Origin: Syncephalastrum monosporum B8922
Taxonomy: Eukaryota > Mucoromycota > Mucoromycetes > Mucorales > Syncephalastraceae
Assembly (NCBI GenBank): GCA_000697355.1
Contig: JNEN01000752.1
Coordinates: 1 to 48,617 of the forward strand
Direction: 5' to 3'
Length of the DNA: 48,617 nucleotides
Below the pieces are notes generated by a model, which saw nothing but the letters and a program-made list of their open reading frames with translations, made no database searches and was not told where the DNA came from. A program made the position numbers and the translations under genes. Below, one piece after another: positions 39,859 to 48,617 of the stretch (its first letter is position 1; every line of letters starts with the position of its first letter).

Positions 39859-40886
39859 TATTTGCACAAGGTGTAATAACACTTTATATGTAACTCAAAA
39901 AACAAAATCTTAAACAATTCCTAAAGGTCATTGCACGGAACGCCAAGGCGTTGCGACATGATATGGCTGGGCTCGAATTCGGTGAAGACTCTGACAGCGA
40001 GGCTGGTCTGGTTTACGATGACGACGACGACGAGGATGACGATGGTGAATTGACGGCCGAAGATGCGTTTGACCAACTGCCGATCTTTAAAAAGGCGCGT
40101 GACTATTTACGCAGTGCCGAAGCGCATGAAGTCCATTTTCGTGCACCACGCGTCGTGTTTGCGTTTAAACGGCTGCATCCAAAGGAGACAGAAGACGTGA
40201 ATCAGATCCTGGACCGCCTGCGCGACATGGGCATTGTCGTGTATATCCAAGGCCAGGGCACCCTGCTCGATGCGTACGGCGGTCCGCTTGCGCCGGATCA
40301 TGGCTGCCTGTCGACCCAAAAGGTCAATTTGGATGTCAGTACCGTGCTCGCCCTTATTTCCGAAATGTCGCACCATCCATGTCGGCCGGACCAAGTGGAA
40401 GGGGAGGCGCTGCAACTGCAGGCCGAACGGGAAGCCACGTCAGCTGTGCTTCCCGTCCTGGACTCGCTGCTCCGTGACAAATCCTTGTTCATGGTCCAAA
40501 CCGCGTATGACCGCCTGACCAACATCGTCCAGGTGGTTGGGGGCGACAAGGAAAAGGCGCGGTTTCGATACGTGTTTGAAGGCCAAGGAGACTCGCATGG
40601 CCTAGAGAAATATCACATCTGTGTCGTGCCTGATGCGCCGTCGGAGCGCTTCCGCCGCTTGCTGGAACCACCGCCGCAAAAGGAAAAACTGAACAACGGT
40701 CGCAAGATTCGATCTCGCTTTTCCGAGTTCCATGCCGTGATTTTCGGCACGGGTGATACGAACCGCATGACCACGATTACAGCCATCCAATGGATGCAGA
40801 CCGCCCTGACCGATGCGGGTTTGACAGGCGTCGCTATCGTATGCCACGAACCGCGTAGTTTGAGCGAGCAAAAAATGACAGTTTGA
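39298..40886 (+). CDS. DUF1308/C7orf25-like protein (UPF0415 type)
   Basis: Three exons: 39298-39465, 39532-39762 and 39927-40886. They give 452 residues. The ATG at 39298 was preferred over an in-frame ATG at 39229, because MSDEELDDPQVLRAK begins a typical acidic helical N-terminus. The N-terminal half is helical (EQFRDRCKEILGYCDQQWK; an AWIKVIARNAKALRHD block). An acidic run follows (about 147-160), then KARDYLRSAEAHEVHFRAPR. The C-terminal half has VNLDVSTVLALISEMSH and NIVQVVGG, and near the end FHAVIFGTGDTNRMTTITA and IQWMQ. These blocks and their order match the conserved C7orf25/DUF1308 family as I know it. Some of these C-terminal regions are thought to be related to PIN-like nucleases, but function is unknown. 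The second intron holds a long TG repeat. Confidence 0.75.
39797..39855 (+). repeat. TG microsatellite within an intron of the DUF1308-like gene
   Basis: An almost pure run of TG dinucleotides, about 59 bases with two TATG interruptions at its left end. It occupies the middle of the 164-nt intron 39763-39926. Such runs are length-polymorphic and can form left-handed DNA. Confidence 0.9.
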
Positions 40887-41453
40887 GACATCACGACGTC
40901 ACCGACGCACTAAACTAAAATAAAATAAAGGAAGCTCGAACGATGAAAAAATAAAGTCATAATGGCACGAAAACAAAAGTACAAGAAAAAACCATTCAAA
41001 CAATTATATTGTCGTACATTCTGTATGAGCTACCTGATTGGAAAAGAGAAGTTAAAAGCAAAGAAAAAAAAAGGGGGGGGGAGACAAGGAAAAACGCAGG
41101 GATGTAGATTATAAACGAGCAGAAAGGTTATTGTGAGAGGGGTATATCAGCATATGTATGTTATATGTTGAGTAAAACTATCGAGAAAGGCAGACAAATA
41201 GAGGGCGAGGGGCCTATGTACCATTTTCACAACCAAATAAGAGCCAGAAGAAACTATGTATAACCATAACGACATGACGATGACGATGATCCGTTGTACG
41301 TCAGGACAAGAGGAGAAAGACGTGGAAGAGAAATAAGAGAAGGTATGTGCATAATTCGTATGTGGTGGTGGGTATGTTACATGTGTTGATATATGTCAAG
41401 AGGGTTTGATGGTGGTAATGTTGGTGTGCGTTTGTATATAAGCGGCTTGTCGA
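40887..41453. other. Convergent intergenic region
   Basis: It lies between the stop of the DUF1308-like gene and the stop of the minus-strand small gene. It is purine-rich on the plus strand and has an AATAAA at 40924-40929 that may serve the DUF1308-like gene. No coding segment is supported. Confidence 0.6.
40924..40929 (+). terminator. Candidate poly(A) signal of the DUF1308-like gene
   Basis: AATAAA lies 37 bases after the stop codon. Inferred only. Confidence 0.4.
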
Positions 41454-41857
41454 TCAGAAAAACAGAGTTGCAGGGTCCTTGTTGTCATGAATACAAGCGT
41501 CATCCTCTTCGTCATGGCAATCAAAGCAATCCAAGGCCCGCAAGTCAATGATGCCGTCCACATCGGCGGCCTTCCATTGGGATGGGTGAACTCCGTTTCT
41601 GGGGCACGATGACTATTGGAACGGAATAGATGTCAGGAACAAACTCTGCTCTTATCGCTATTTCTTTTGGGCGGCGGAGGAGCAGCAGGAACACACATAC
41701 ACACACATAAAAGTGGGCAAGCGCGCGCGCGCGTATACATATGTGTGAGGCCATGTGCATCATAACCTTTTCTTACCTGATGCTGAGGCAACCAGCTGCC
41801 GCAAAGTTCACATGTGGCAGGTGCAGAGCGTGGCAGGAAAGTAGACTTGACAAACAT
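41454..41857 (-). CDS. Small putative zinc-binding protein (79 residues)
   Basis: Two exons: 41857-41777 and 41612-41454. They give 79 residues. The ATG at 41855-41857 follows a C/T-rich leader. Residues about 16-30 read CELCGSWLPQHQSSC across the splice, a C-x2-C-x7-H-x3-C arrangement. This resembles the short zinc fingers found in UBZ-type ubiquitin-binding modules and related fingers. The second half contains DVDGIIDLRALDCFDCHDEEDD, with another CxxC-H group and an acidic patch. No family could be named. Both exons keep frame across a 164-nt intron, whose middle is an alternating purine-pyrimidine tract. The protein could be a small adaptor or metal-binding factor, which is inference. Confidence 0.65.
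41691..41745. repeat. Alternating purine-pyrimidine tract (ACACAT..GCGCGC..TATACATATG)
   Basis: CA repeats followed by a GC run of about 14 bases and TATACATATGTGTG. It lies inside the intron of the 79-residue gene. Such sequence can adopt left-handed DNA. Confidence 0.75.
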
Positions 41858-42751
41858 TTTCGAAATGAAGCGATAAGTAAAAGAGAAAAATGAAGTGTGT
41901 GAATGTGTGCAAGAGCAAGAGTAGGAGTGAGAGTGAGAAGAGAGAAAAGAGGGAAGAACAAGGGAAAATTCGGCAAAGACATACGCCTTTTAATGTTTTT
42001 TTTCCTGAATGGATGATGATGGGCCATGCACCCCGCTGAAATTCCATACCCCCCTTTTTACTTCGTTTTGCTTTCTGCCTCTATCTTACACCCCCCATTT
42101 TTAACACCCACTCACTTTTGTTGTGCGTGTAAGTGTTGTGTGCGTGTGCTTCTCCATTTGCCTTGCTCGTGTAGCGCCCGTCATTCGCTTGTGTCACACC
42201 ACTGTCAGCCTGGCTGGATCACACACTCCCACCCCCCAGCTGCTCTTTCTCTAATCGCTTGTCTCTTAAACCCCCAATTTTTTTTCTTCTGCCTTCTGAC
42301 CTTTTTGCCTGAGCATCTGCCTGTGGGTTTGACCGCAGGCAGAAAATCGAAAATAGGGTTCCACACTAAGAGCAAACAAGAAGGCAACGCTGTTTGTTCT
42401 GCAGGTCATGTTTGAGACTGACTTACTAGAGTATCCCATTTGTCCGTGGTTATCTCAAGTAAGAGTGTGAGTCATAAGTTGGGTAAGAATGCAAGGCTGG
42501 GGTACATTAGCACCCATGAGGTGTGTCTCGTCAATAATAAACTCGTATTATATTACGCACGCCATCAATCACAATTTCGAGACACACACGTGGAATTGTG
42601 AATACTTTTTTGGCTTCATCCAGCTCTCCCAAATAAGGACGCTCTCACTTGCCAAACACATACATCGCTTCTACTAACACGGCACGCGCGCGCGCGCGTG
42701 CGTGTGTATGTGTATGTATGTATACGTCTCTTTAATACGCGATTGTAACGT
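41858..42751. other. Intergenic region, low-complexity
   Basis: T/C-rich on the plus strand (about 42041-42310), with poly-T runs. The right end holds a long alternating tract (42682-42728). No coding segment is supported; the plus ORF at 42026-42415 is low-complexity and lacks splice or family support. Confidence 0.55.
42682..42728. repeat. Alternating purine-pyrimidine tract (CG run followed by TG/TA repeats)
   Basis: GCACGCGCGCGCGCGCGTGC followed by GTGTGTATG and TATG repeats. It lies just past the stop of the frame-broken coding remnant. Strong potential for left-handed DNA and slippage. Confidence 0.8.
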
Positions 42752-43015
42752 TCACCCAATTTTCTTCCAATCATTTGCGGTGCTTTTGCGCCATTCCATG
42801 TTACACAGAGCCACCATTGCATCATCATGAGAGCCTTCCCAGTATTCACATTCTTTTTAGGTAATCCACGGAGGGGAAGGCCAGTAGGGATTGAGGCATA
42901 CACCTTATTTCTTTTTGTGGGTCTACCTATGAGTAAAGTCAAAATTGCAACAAGGACACTATAAAAATTTTAGACTCACGGTGACTCATACCACCGGGGA
43001 AAGTTTGAAATCAGG
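42752..43015 (-). pseudogene. Coding remnant with a one-base frame break (or assembly error)
   Basis: A 24-nt exon, 43015-42992 (PDFKLSPV), joins over a GTATG..TAG intron to an exon starting at 42926. That exon reads VDPQKEIRCMPQSLLAFPSV and then DYLK. The frame then breaks at a run of five T (A on the minus strand) at 42854-42858. In the neighbouring frame coding continues without a stop as ECEYWEGSHDDAMVALCNM and EWRKSTANDWKKIG, up to a TGA at 42752-42754. One base less in the run would make the whole segment continuous. No start or further 5' exon was found, and the family is not recognised. It is either a decaying gene, a sequencing error at the homopolymer, or part of a gene with an unseen splice. 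Confidence 0.45.
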
Positions 43016-45017
43016 CTTCCATTAATCTCGTACATCAAGATAGAAAAAAGAAAAGAAGCAGAGCTGGCAATGCTACGGTGAGGCGGTTGAAACAAGGTTT
43101 TTTTTTTACACCGCCACTAGCCAATGAACAACAAACAGCCTGTGTTAGGTGTGTGTGTGAGAAAGAGTACACGAAAGACAGCATCACCTCTTGACTGAAA
43201 AGTTAGATTGTTTCTTTTTTCTGTCGAGGAGACTGTCTTAAGCGGCAACTTTGGTACTGTAAACAATGGTCAACAGAATTATTATAATCATCATGCTCAA
43301 AAGGGACGAGGAAATTCAGGCGTCCTCCAATGCCATAAATGGCGTCAGCTGGATTGCTGAGTCGGACTCGTTAACGTTCTAGGATCGGCATTCCACCATA
43401 ACCATTGAAGCTATAGTGTTATCGCCCTACTAGAAATGAGTTATGATTAATTATGGATGGGAAATAATCTTGTAGATTGTAACAAGCCTGTTATATAATA
43501 TATTTCGCTATTTCCTTCGTCTGAGACAGGCTCGTCACCTGACAGCCCATTAATCCTTGCGCATAACTGTATCATCCTAAATTTGTAAATTTACAGACTA
43601 GTGAGAGTGACACGATGACGATAGCGTATTTTTTTGAACACTGTGAACCTGCGAAAATTCTAGAGCAAAAAAAGAAAAGCGGTTTAGTTTTGGGTTCAAT
43701 TTGACTTTTTTCCTTGTTAACTCACTCATCTAGGACTCGATGCCTGAGGGGAAGCAGAAGGCTCGCAGCAATCAAAGAGGCTTTTTCCTGCAATACTTCT
43801 TTGCCATCCTATAAGCAATCCACAAAGGTACTTGATGTAATGTAGAAGACTGCTTTCTATCAGCTGAGAGGCTATAGCAAAATGTTGTGCTTTTCATTGG
43901 CGCGGTCGCGAAAGCCGATCAGCTTATACTCTTGTGAGCTTCGGTAATTGACCAATAAAAACGAAAAATACTTTATGCAGTTGATTTCTATGTCATCGTG
44001 TCTAAAATTCAGCGCAAATTGTGATCTTTTTTCTCTTATATTCAAAAAGTCATCTTCAAAAGCGATAGAAGAAGGAAAACGTCTAGGAAATAACCTATTG
44101 GGATTAGATAGTAGAAGTAGAAAAAGAAGTAGATAGAAATAAAAGTCTGCATGTCGCCTGCCTGCTTCAGAAAAATGGAACATGAACTAATTCTACGTTC
44201 GTATTACTTTTCCATGAGTTTATGAAAAGCCCAAACAATTAACGGCATGAAAGATACAATGCATAAGCTGTATATTCGGAGGTACCCAGAAAATGACCAT
44301 CTCTCTAATGATGATTGTGGCGCTTCGGATGATCCATTGGACTAAAACACGTACGTTTTTTTTTTTTTTTTGGCTCTCAAGGTTAGCAGCGGCTGTTTGC
44401 TTATGTACGACTGATAAAGCGCACCTTCGCTATTGTCAGATGCTACAGCGCATGCCGTTTTTGAGCGCATCATATGGCCTAATGGAAACAGATTTAACTG
44501 TGACTGAACTGGACCGAAACGATAAAGAGCGACGGTGGTGCTGATGCATACCATCGATACATTTCATTCATAAAAAGACATAGTAATTCATTAAGCCCCG
44601 TATAACACGAGTCTATGCGCATGGTTGATACACATCTACTAGAATTCCCGAGTTGGAAGCAGAAAACTAGTACGCGATTATATAGGCTCCATAAGTCTTA
44701 CTTTTGACTAGGAAGTCTTGTTTTTCTGTACTACAATCTGTGAAGAAGAAATGATCCATAAACAAAAGTTAAACTACCTCTTGGGTGCAGATGTAACCTT
44801 CTTGGACCAATGAGGTGCAGGCTGTTAACTAGTTTATAACACTTCGCCCGTTCTACCGAATGCAATTTAGCTTTCACTAAACTTCAGTCAGTGAATTTCG
44901 GTTACACATAATAGATGTTGCAGTGCGCAAGATAAAAGTAAGAGCTAGAGCAGATGCTGTCTTTATCCGAAAGTACTTTTTATTCGGTTCTGCTTAGATC
45001 TGTACGTAAAGTAGTCC
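43016..45017. other. Two-kb gap with faint coding-like traces
   Basis: Most of it is AT-rich without structure. On the minus strand, 43872-44183 holds a frame with LLVNYRSSQEYKLIGFRDRA before a stop, and FEDDFLNIREKRSQFALNFR further up. On the plus strand, 44247-44345 reads MKDTMHKLYIRRYPENDHLS and ends GASDDPLD at a TAA. Neither has convincing splice partners or a known family. They may be remnants of old genes or mobile elements. No terminal repeats were found. Confidence 0.45.
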
Positions 45018-47185
45018 TTAATCGTCATCATCAGGAGCCGCAAGCGGAGAGGACTGGGGCAGATAGACGCCCGCAGGAGCTCCCACCAGATCCAAACCCT
45101 CTTTGCCAGCTGCGTTGCCTGACGCGTGCAGGCCAAGCTGTCTGCAATGCTCGGCGTCGACAGGGTTGATGTGATGACCAGCGACCTTGTCTGGGGCTTC
45201 GACCATGACGACGCCCATACCAGAGAGGAAATGCCAGTCAATGTGGCAGTGGAAGAGCCAAGAACCAGGGTTATCAGCTCGATAGCGTAGGATCACATAA
45301 CCGTTGCCTGGGACGCGGACGGTATCACGCATCACGGGCTTGTGTGTCACCCAATCAACTGCAGACCGGTCTCCGTGAAACTGTCCCTTGGTGCCTCGTG
45401 CGACGATCTGGAAGTTATGGCCGTGTAGATGGACTATATGCAGACAGGTAAGGTTAGATCAGCGGGGACTGCGAGTAGAGGAAGACAGTTTACATGGATG
45501 AGCATCGCCGTCGTAGTTGTTTACAACAAGTTCAACCATATCCAAATGCTTGGTGATATACCCACGGCCTTGAGGACCATAGACGAGTGGGTTACTGCTG
45601 AGGTTTCCTGTTGTCGCCATGGTGTAGTAGGTAGGCGTGAGCGAGAAAATTAGAGGGACGCGGTTGATCATGCCACGATTGATGCCGTCTGTGGTGATCT
45701 GCTGCTCGACGGTGAAGTTGTACGAGATGTCGGGCTCAACCGCATAAATGTCCTCAAATGAGCGCAGATCAAAGTCGTTAAACTTGCTATTGAGACCAAT
45801 GTCTTCGCTTGGCGCGAATGAAGATTCTCTGGTGTCGTCATTGTAGTAAACGGGCGCGGTGATATCTAAACAATGGTTTTCGGTTGAAGAACTATATGTC
45901 AAAACTTTCGACATTGACTGGCTTGTAGATAATTATCTTACTAGGATTGAGGTCAGCCGGCATATAGTCGAATTGTCCAGTGTCCATGTCGGCGTGCATC
46001 AGGAAGTTCTTGTCGGTGTTGCTCTTGGTGCGGACAAGAAGAGACATGCGCTGGGATGCGGACACGTATACATTCTTTGTCTTGTGAGGTTCAGTGTATG
46101 ACTATTAAGTATGGAAGTCAGTCGTCTACTGCTTCTATAATGTCTGAAGTACGCTTACGCCATCTACTTCAATGATTTCAAACTCGTGACCATCCAAACT
46201 GAAGAAGAAGGTCACAAAGCCGCTCATATTAATCAAATGCAAGCGATAGGTTTTGTTGGGCTCAAACTTGAATGACGTGTCCTTGCTGTCATTGATAAGA
46301 CCTGATTCTGTATGCCATTGTGAGAAAATGAAAAGAAATCTAATATCATCATATTGGACGTACGTGGCACAGGCTCCGTCGCGTCTTTATTCTCCTTGGT
46401 TAGGAACCACTTGATGTTCTCGTCCGAAACATTGTGGTACCAGTCTGTGAAGTGAGAGTTCGATAAAATGAGTATAAAGTTTGCAAATATATGTTGAATG
46501 TCTAAAGCCACTTAACCGCTAACAGTGACCACCAGCTCGTCATCATATTTGAATGGAACGTCGGGATCATCAATGATGAAGGGCGTGCGCAGGCCATCCA
46601 TATATTGACCCTAGATTAGAAACACACGACATTAGCCACGCTGCTAACTTTAGGCACACGCAAATAATTACCAATTTGTGGCTATGGATCCAGTAGGTGC
46701 CCACTTGATCGTCTAAATGATATTCATACGTTCTGCTACCCCCAGGTGGCGTAGAGCTAACATTGGGAAGTTACTTTGAGCTGCTTCACTCTATGCGAAT
46801 AAAATACCACTCGGTGATCATAGCGGCGCCATCCTGATCAGCCGTGCCGTTTTGAAAGAGACCGTGGGCATGAAGCGTCGTAGCGGCATTGCCAAGCGAG
46901 TTATGCATGTTGATGCGAACAGTATCTCCTTTCGAGGCACGCATTTGCGGAAGCCTATCATACATAAAAAAAAGCCCAGTCAGCCACAAAATACTCTCTG
47001 GCGATAGTAAGGACATAAGACACGCACGGCCATTGACCATTGACACCTGTCACTTTGCGCGTGAAACCATCTGGGCTCGCATCCACCCAGCTTATGTCCC
47101 AATCGACCTCGATTGTCTTGGCAGAGATGCCCACTACTGTCGTGAGCAGCGCCGTCCATCCGAAAAGGCTACTGGTGAATCTCAT
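45018..47185 (-). CDS. Secreted multicopper oxidase (laccase/ferroxidase/ascorbate-oxidase family)
   Basis: Nine exons: 47185-47028, 46954-46808, 46756-46672, 46610-46517, 46444-46364, 46307-46159, 46101-45942, 45865-45494 and 45433-45018. They give 553 residues. The ATG at 47185 gives a signal peptide (about 1-22, [20 protein letters not shown]). All four copper motifs are present: TLHAHG (about 82), TYWIHSH (about 124), FHLHGHNF (about 417) and HCHIDWH (about 477). Residue ten after the HCH Cys is Met, so the type 1 copper may have a Met axial ligand. The enzyme couples oxidation of a substrate (phenols, Fe2+ or similar) to reduction of O2 to water outside the cell. The segment [14 protein letters not shown] resembles the Fet3-type region, which hints at ferroxidase, but the C-terminus is hydrophilic and acidic (ending PDDDD) with no membrane anchor. 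No iron permease gene lies next to it here. Confidence 0.9.
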
Positions 47186-48009
47186 GCTCTGGAAAAACGG
47201 GGTTAGATAAACAAGGTAACCCAGTAATGGTGGCTTTTTATTCATAAGTACGCTTGCTACAAACACTGAGAAATAGTTTGTTACGATGAAAAGAAGGTGT
47301 GGCTATTATAATTCCGTGTTCCGTGTTGTGATAGAATAGCAGTATATATGTGTTACTCATGAGGCACATATGAAAAATTTGCTGACGAAAAGCTTGCTGA
47401 TGCACCTCCCACGACATACGATATGATCTAAGGCGGTATGCTCAAGCGCGTCATTTTGGTCGTATCACGAAGACAAAACGTAGGGGAAGATAAGAGGGGT
47501 TCGATTTTCGCGGTGTAGCAAAGCGTACGGAAGACAGTTTCAGTCCGTCAACAAACATATAAACAGCAGCATGGTGCGGTACGTTTTTCCTGGAATATGG
47601 TATCAACATTGGGCGTAAGCAAATAAAAGACAGACTAACAAACGCATGTAGAGCACGGGGTTGAAGGAGGGTGCTCATGCAAAATGTGCACATGGTGGCA
47701 CTACCAATCTATCTCGATAAAATATTATCTGATCTGAGAGCTTGCACATAACAACAAATTGTCTCATACGAGCATCAATCAATAAATGGAAGAACATGGG
47801 GGGAAATGTAACTTCATTAGCATCAAGTCTACAATGCAGCAAGCTAGAGGATATTATATTAGTGGTAAGTCTGTGAGTGGCGATGTATACAAAAGTGACA
47901 TTAAAAAAAACTAAAAAGGGAGGGGGGTGTCAAGAACATGGAAAAAATGAATAATGAAGAGAAGAAAAAGAGGAGGAACAAAACGAGCGAGTATGGAACG
48001 AAATTAATT
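47186..48009. other. Intergenic region between the multicopper oxidase and the sterol oxidase
   Basis: It holds the promoter of the multicopper oxidase and the 3' region of the Erg25-like gene. AT-rich, with poly-A near 47904. The minus ORF at 47451-47693 has no motif. No coding segment is supported. Confidence 0.6.
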
Positions 48010-48617
48010 CTAGTTTGTCTTTGCCTTTTCTGCCTTAAGACGCTCCTCACGCTGACGCTTGCGGTAGGCACGGTACTTGACGTCGGTGCCAAGGAGGTAA
48101 TCCCACCAGCGGAAGGAGGAAGCATAGTTGCCAATGAAGGCCTGGTGATGGTAGTCATGATGCTCAGCGCCGGCCCAGAACGGGACCCAGTTATGAAGAG
48201 ACCAAGGGAAATCGTAGCCGGAGTGCGCGTCGATGGCCTGGAAGAGACGGAGGACGATCCAGAGCAACATGGTCGCCAGGTGAAGATCCCACTCTGGGCC
48301 CATCTTGAAAATGAAGCGGGCAGTCAAATGATAAAGGAGCGGGCCTCCGACAGTGCCGAAGCCGAGGATCATAGTCTCGATGGGGTGGGCATACTCAGCA
48401 GCGATACCAAATGGGGCTGCGTATTCGTGGTGGATCTTGTGGACCTTCTTGTAGAACGGAGGCCAGTGCATGAAACGGTGCATATGGTAGTGGTAAAAGT
48501 CCTCAAAGACAAAGAAGACCGCCAGCTGCACCGCCATTTTTTGCCTAGATACGACACGCAAAGAAGTTAGATACGATACATCACATCCTACAACAGACAT
48601 ACCAGGTGGGGAAAGGA
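48010..48617 (-). CDS. ERG25: C-4 methylsterol oxidase (Erg25-like), 5' truncated by the window
   Basis: Two exons are visible: 48617-48603 (cut by the edge) and 48544-48010, joined over a GTATGT..TAG intron to read [20 protein letters not shown]. About 182 residues remain. The three histidine boxes of the fatty acid hydroxylase/sterol desaturase superfamily are present: [18 protein letters not shown] and EHHDYHH. The segment [12 protein letters not shown] and the ending [10 protein letters not shown] also fit Erg25. The enzyme is a di-iron ER membrane oxidase that removes the C-4 methyl groups of sterols in ergosterol synthesis. The tail is lysine-rich ([10 protein letters not shown]), in the manner of ER retrieval signals. 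The N-terminal part lies beyond the window. Confidence 0.92.
   Translation of the reverse strand, partial: LSPPGMSVVGCDVSYLTSLRVVSRQKMAVQLAVFFVFEDFYHYHMHRFMHWPPFYKKVHKIHHEYAAPFGIAAEYAHPIETMILGFGTVGGPLLYHLTARFIFKMGPEWDLHLATMLLWIVLRLFQAIDAHSGYDFPWSLHNWVPFWAGAEHHDYHHQAFIGNYASSFRWWDYLLGTDVKYRAYRKRQREERLKAEKAKTN

Noticed and set aside
47938..48570. 210-codon plus-strand ORF at the right edge
   Set aside because: It is antisense to the Erg25-like gene, whose three histidine boxes are clear.

Overview
This window comes from a filamentous fungus of the Mucoromycota, most likely Mucorales-like. The evidence is many short introns (about 40-90 bases, GT..AG, with CTAAT/CTGAT-like branch sites), a CotH-family spore-coat/invasin gene, a fungal DASH/Dam1 complex subunit, and a fungal FUSC-type transporter. 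No virus, CRISPR array, rRNA, tRNA or intact transposon was seen. For every complete gene, exon coordinates were built by joining GT..AG introns so that the reading frame stays open; all complete models sum to a multiple of three.

Layout from left to right. Bases 1-164 hold the 3' end of an unrecognised plus-strand gene. 1309-5616 (minus) is a 1320-residue FUSC-family membrane protein. 6297-6653 may hold a small membrane ORF. 6938-9233 (plus) is a Pumilio-family RNA-binding protein. 10870-13312 (minus) is a 14-helix DHA2-type MFS transporter. 15201-17175 (plus) is an unrecognised multi-span membrane protein. 17470-18390 (plus) is a DASH subunit Duo1 homologue. 18854-20912 (plus) is a secreted CotH-domain protein. 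21548-26727 (plus) is a full-length ABCC/MRP transporter. 26989-28077 (minus) is an unrecognised multi-exon gene whose 5' end is unresolved. 28614-30395 (minus) is a kinase-fold protein with degenerate catalytic motifs. It lies head to head with a PDK1-type kinase at 31318-33745 (plus). 35107-39090 (plus) is cytosolic isoleucyl-tRNA synthetase. 39298-40886 (plus) is a DUF1308/C7orf25-like protein. 41454-41857 (minus) is a 79-residue putative zinc-binding protein. 42752-43015 (minus) is a coding remnant with a one-base frame break. 45018-47185 (minus) is a secreted multicopper oxidase. 48010-48617 (minus) is the C-terminal part of an Erg25-like C-4 sterol methyl oxidase, cut by the window edge.

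The genes do not form an obvious pathway cluster. Three are transporters (FUSC, MFS, ABCC), which is compatible with xenobiotic or metabolite export, but they are separated by unrelated genes. The two kinase-fold genes share one intergenic region. The most interesting points are four very short internal exons (12, 16, 18 and 24 nt), the pseudokinase/PDK1 divergent pair, the unrecognised cysteine-rich gene at 26989-28077, and several coding-like remnants in gaps that would otherwise be called empty.
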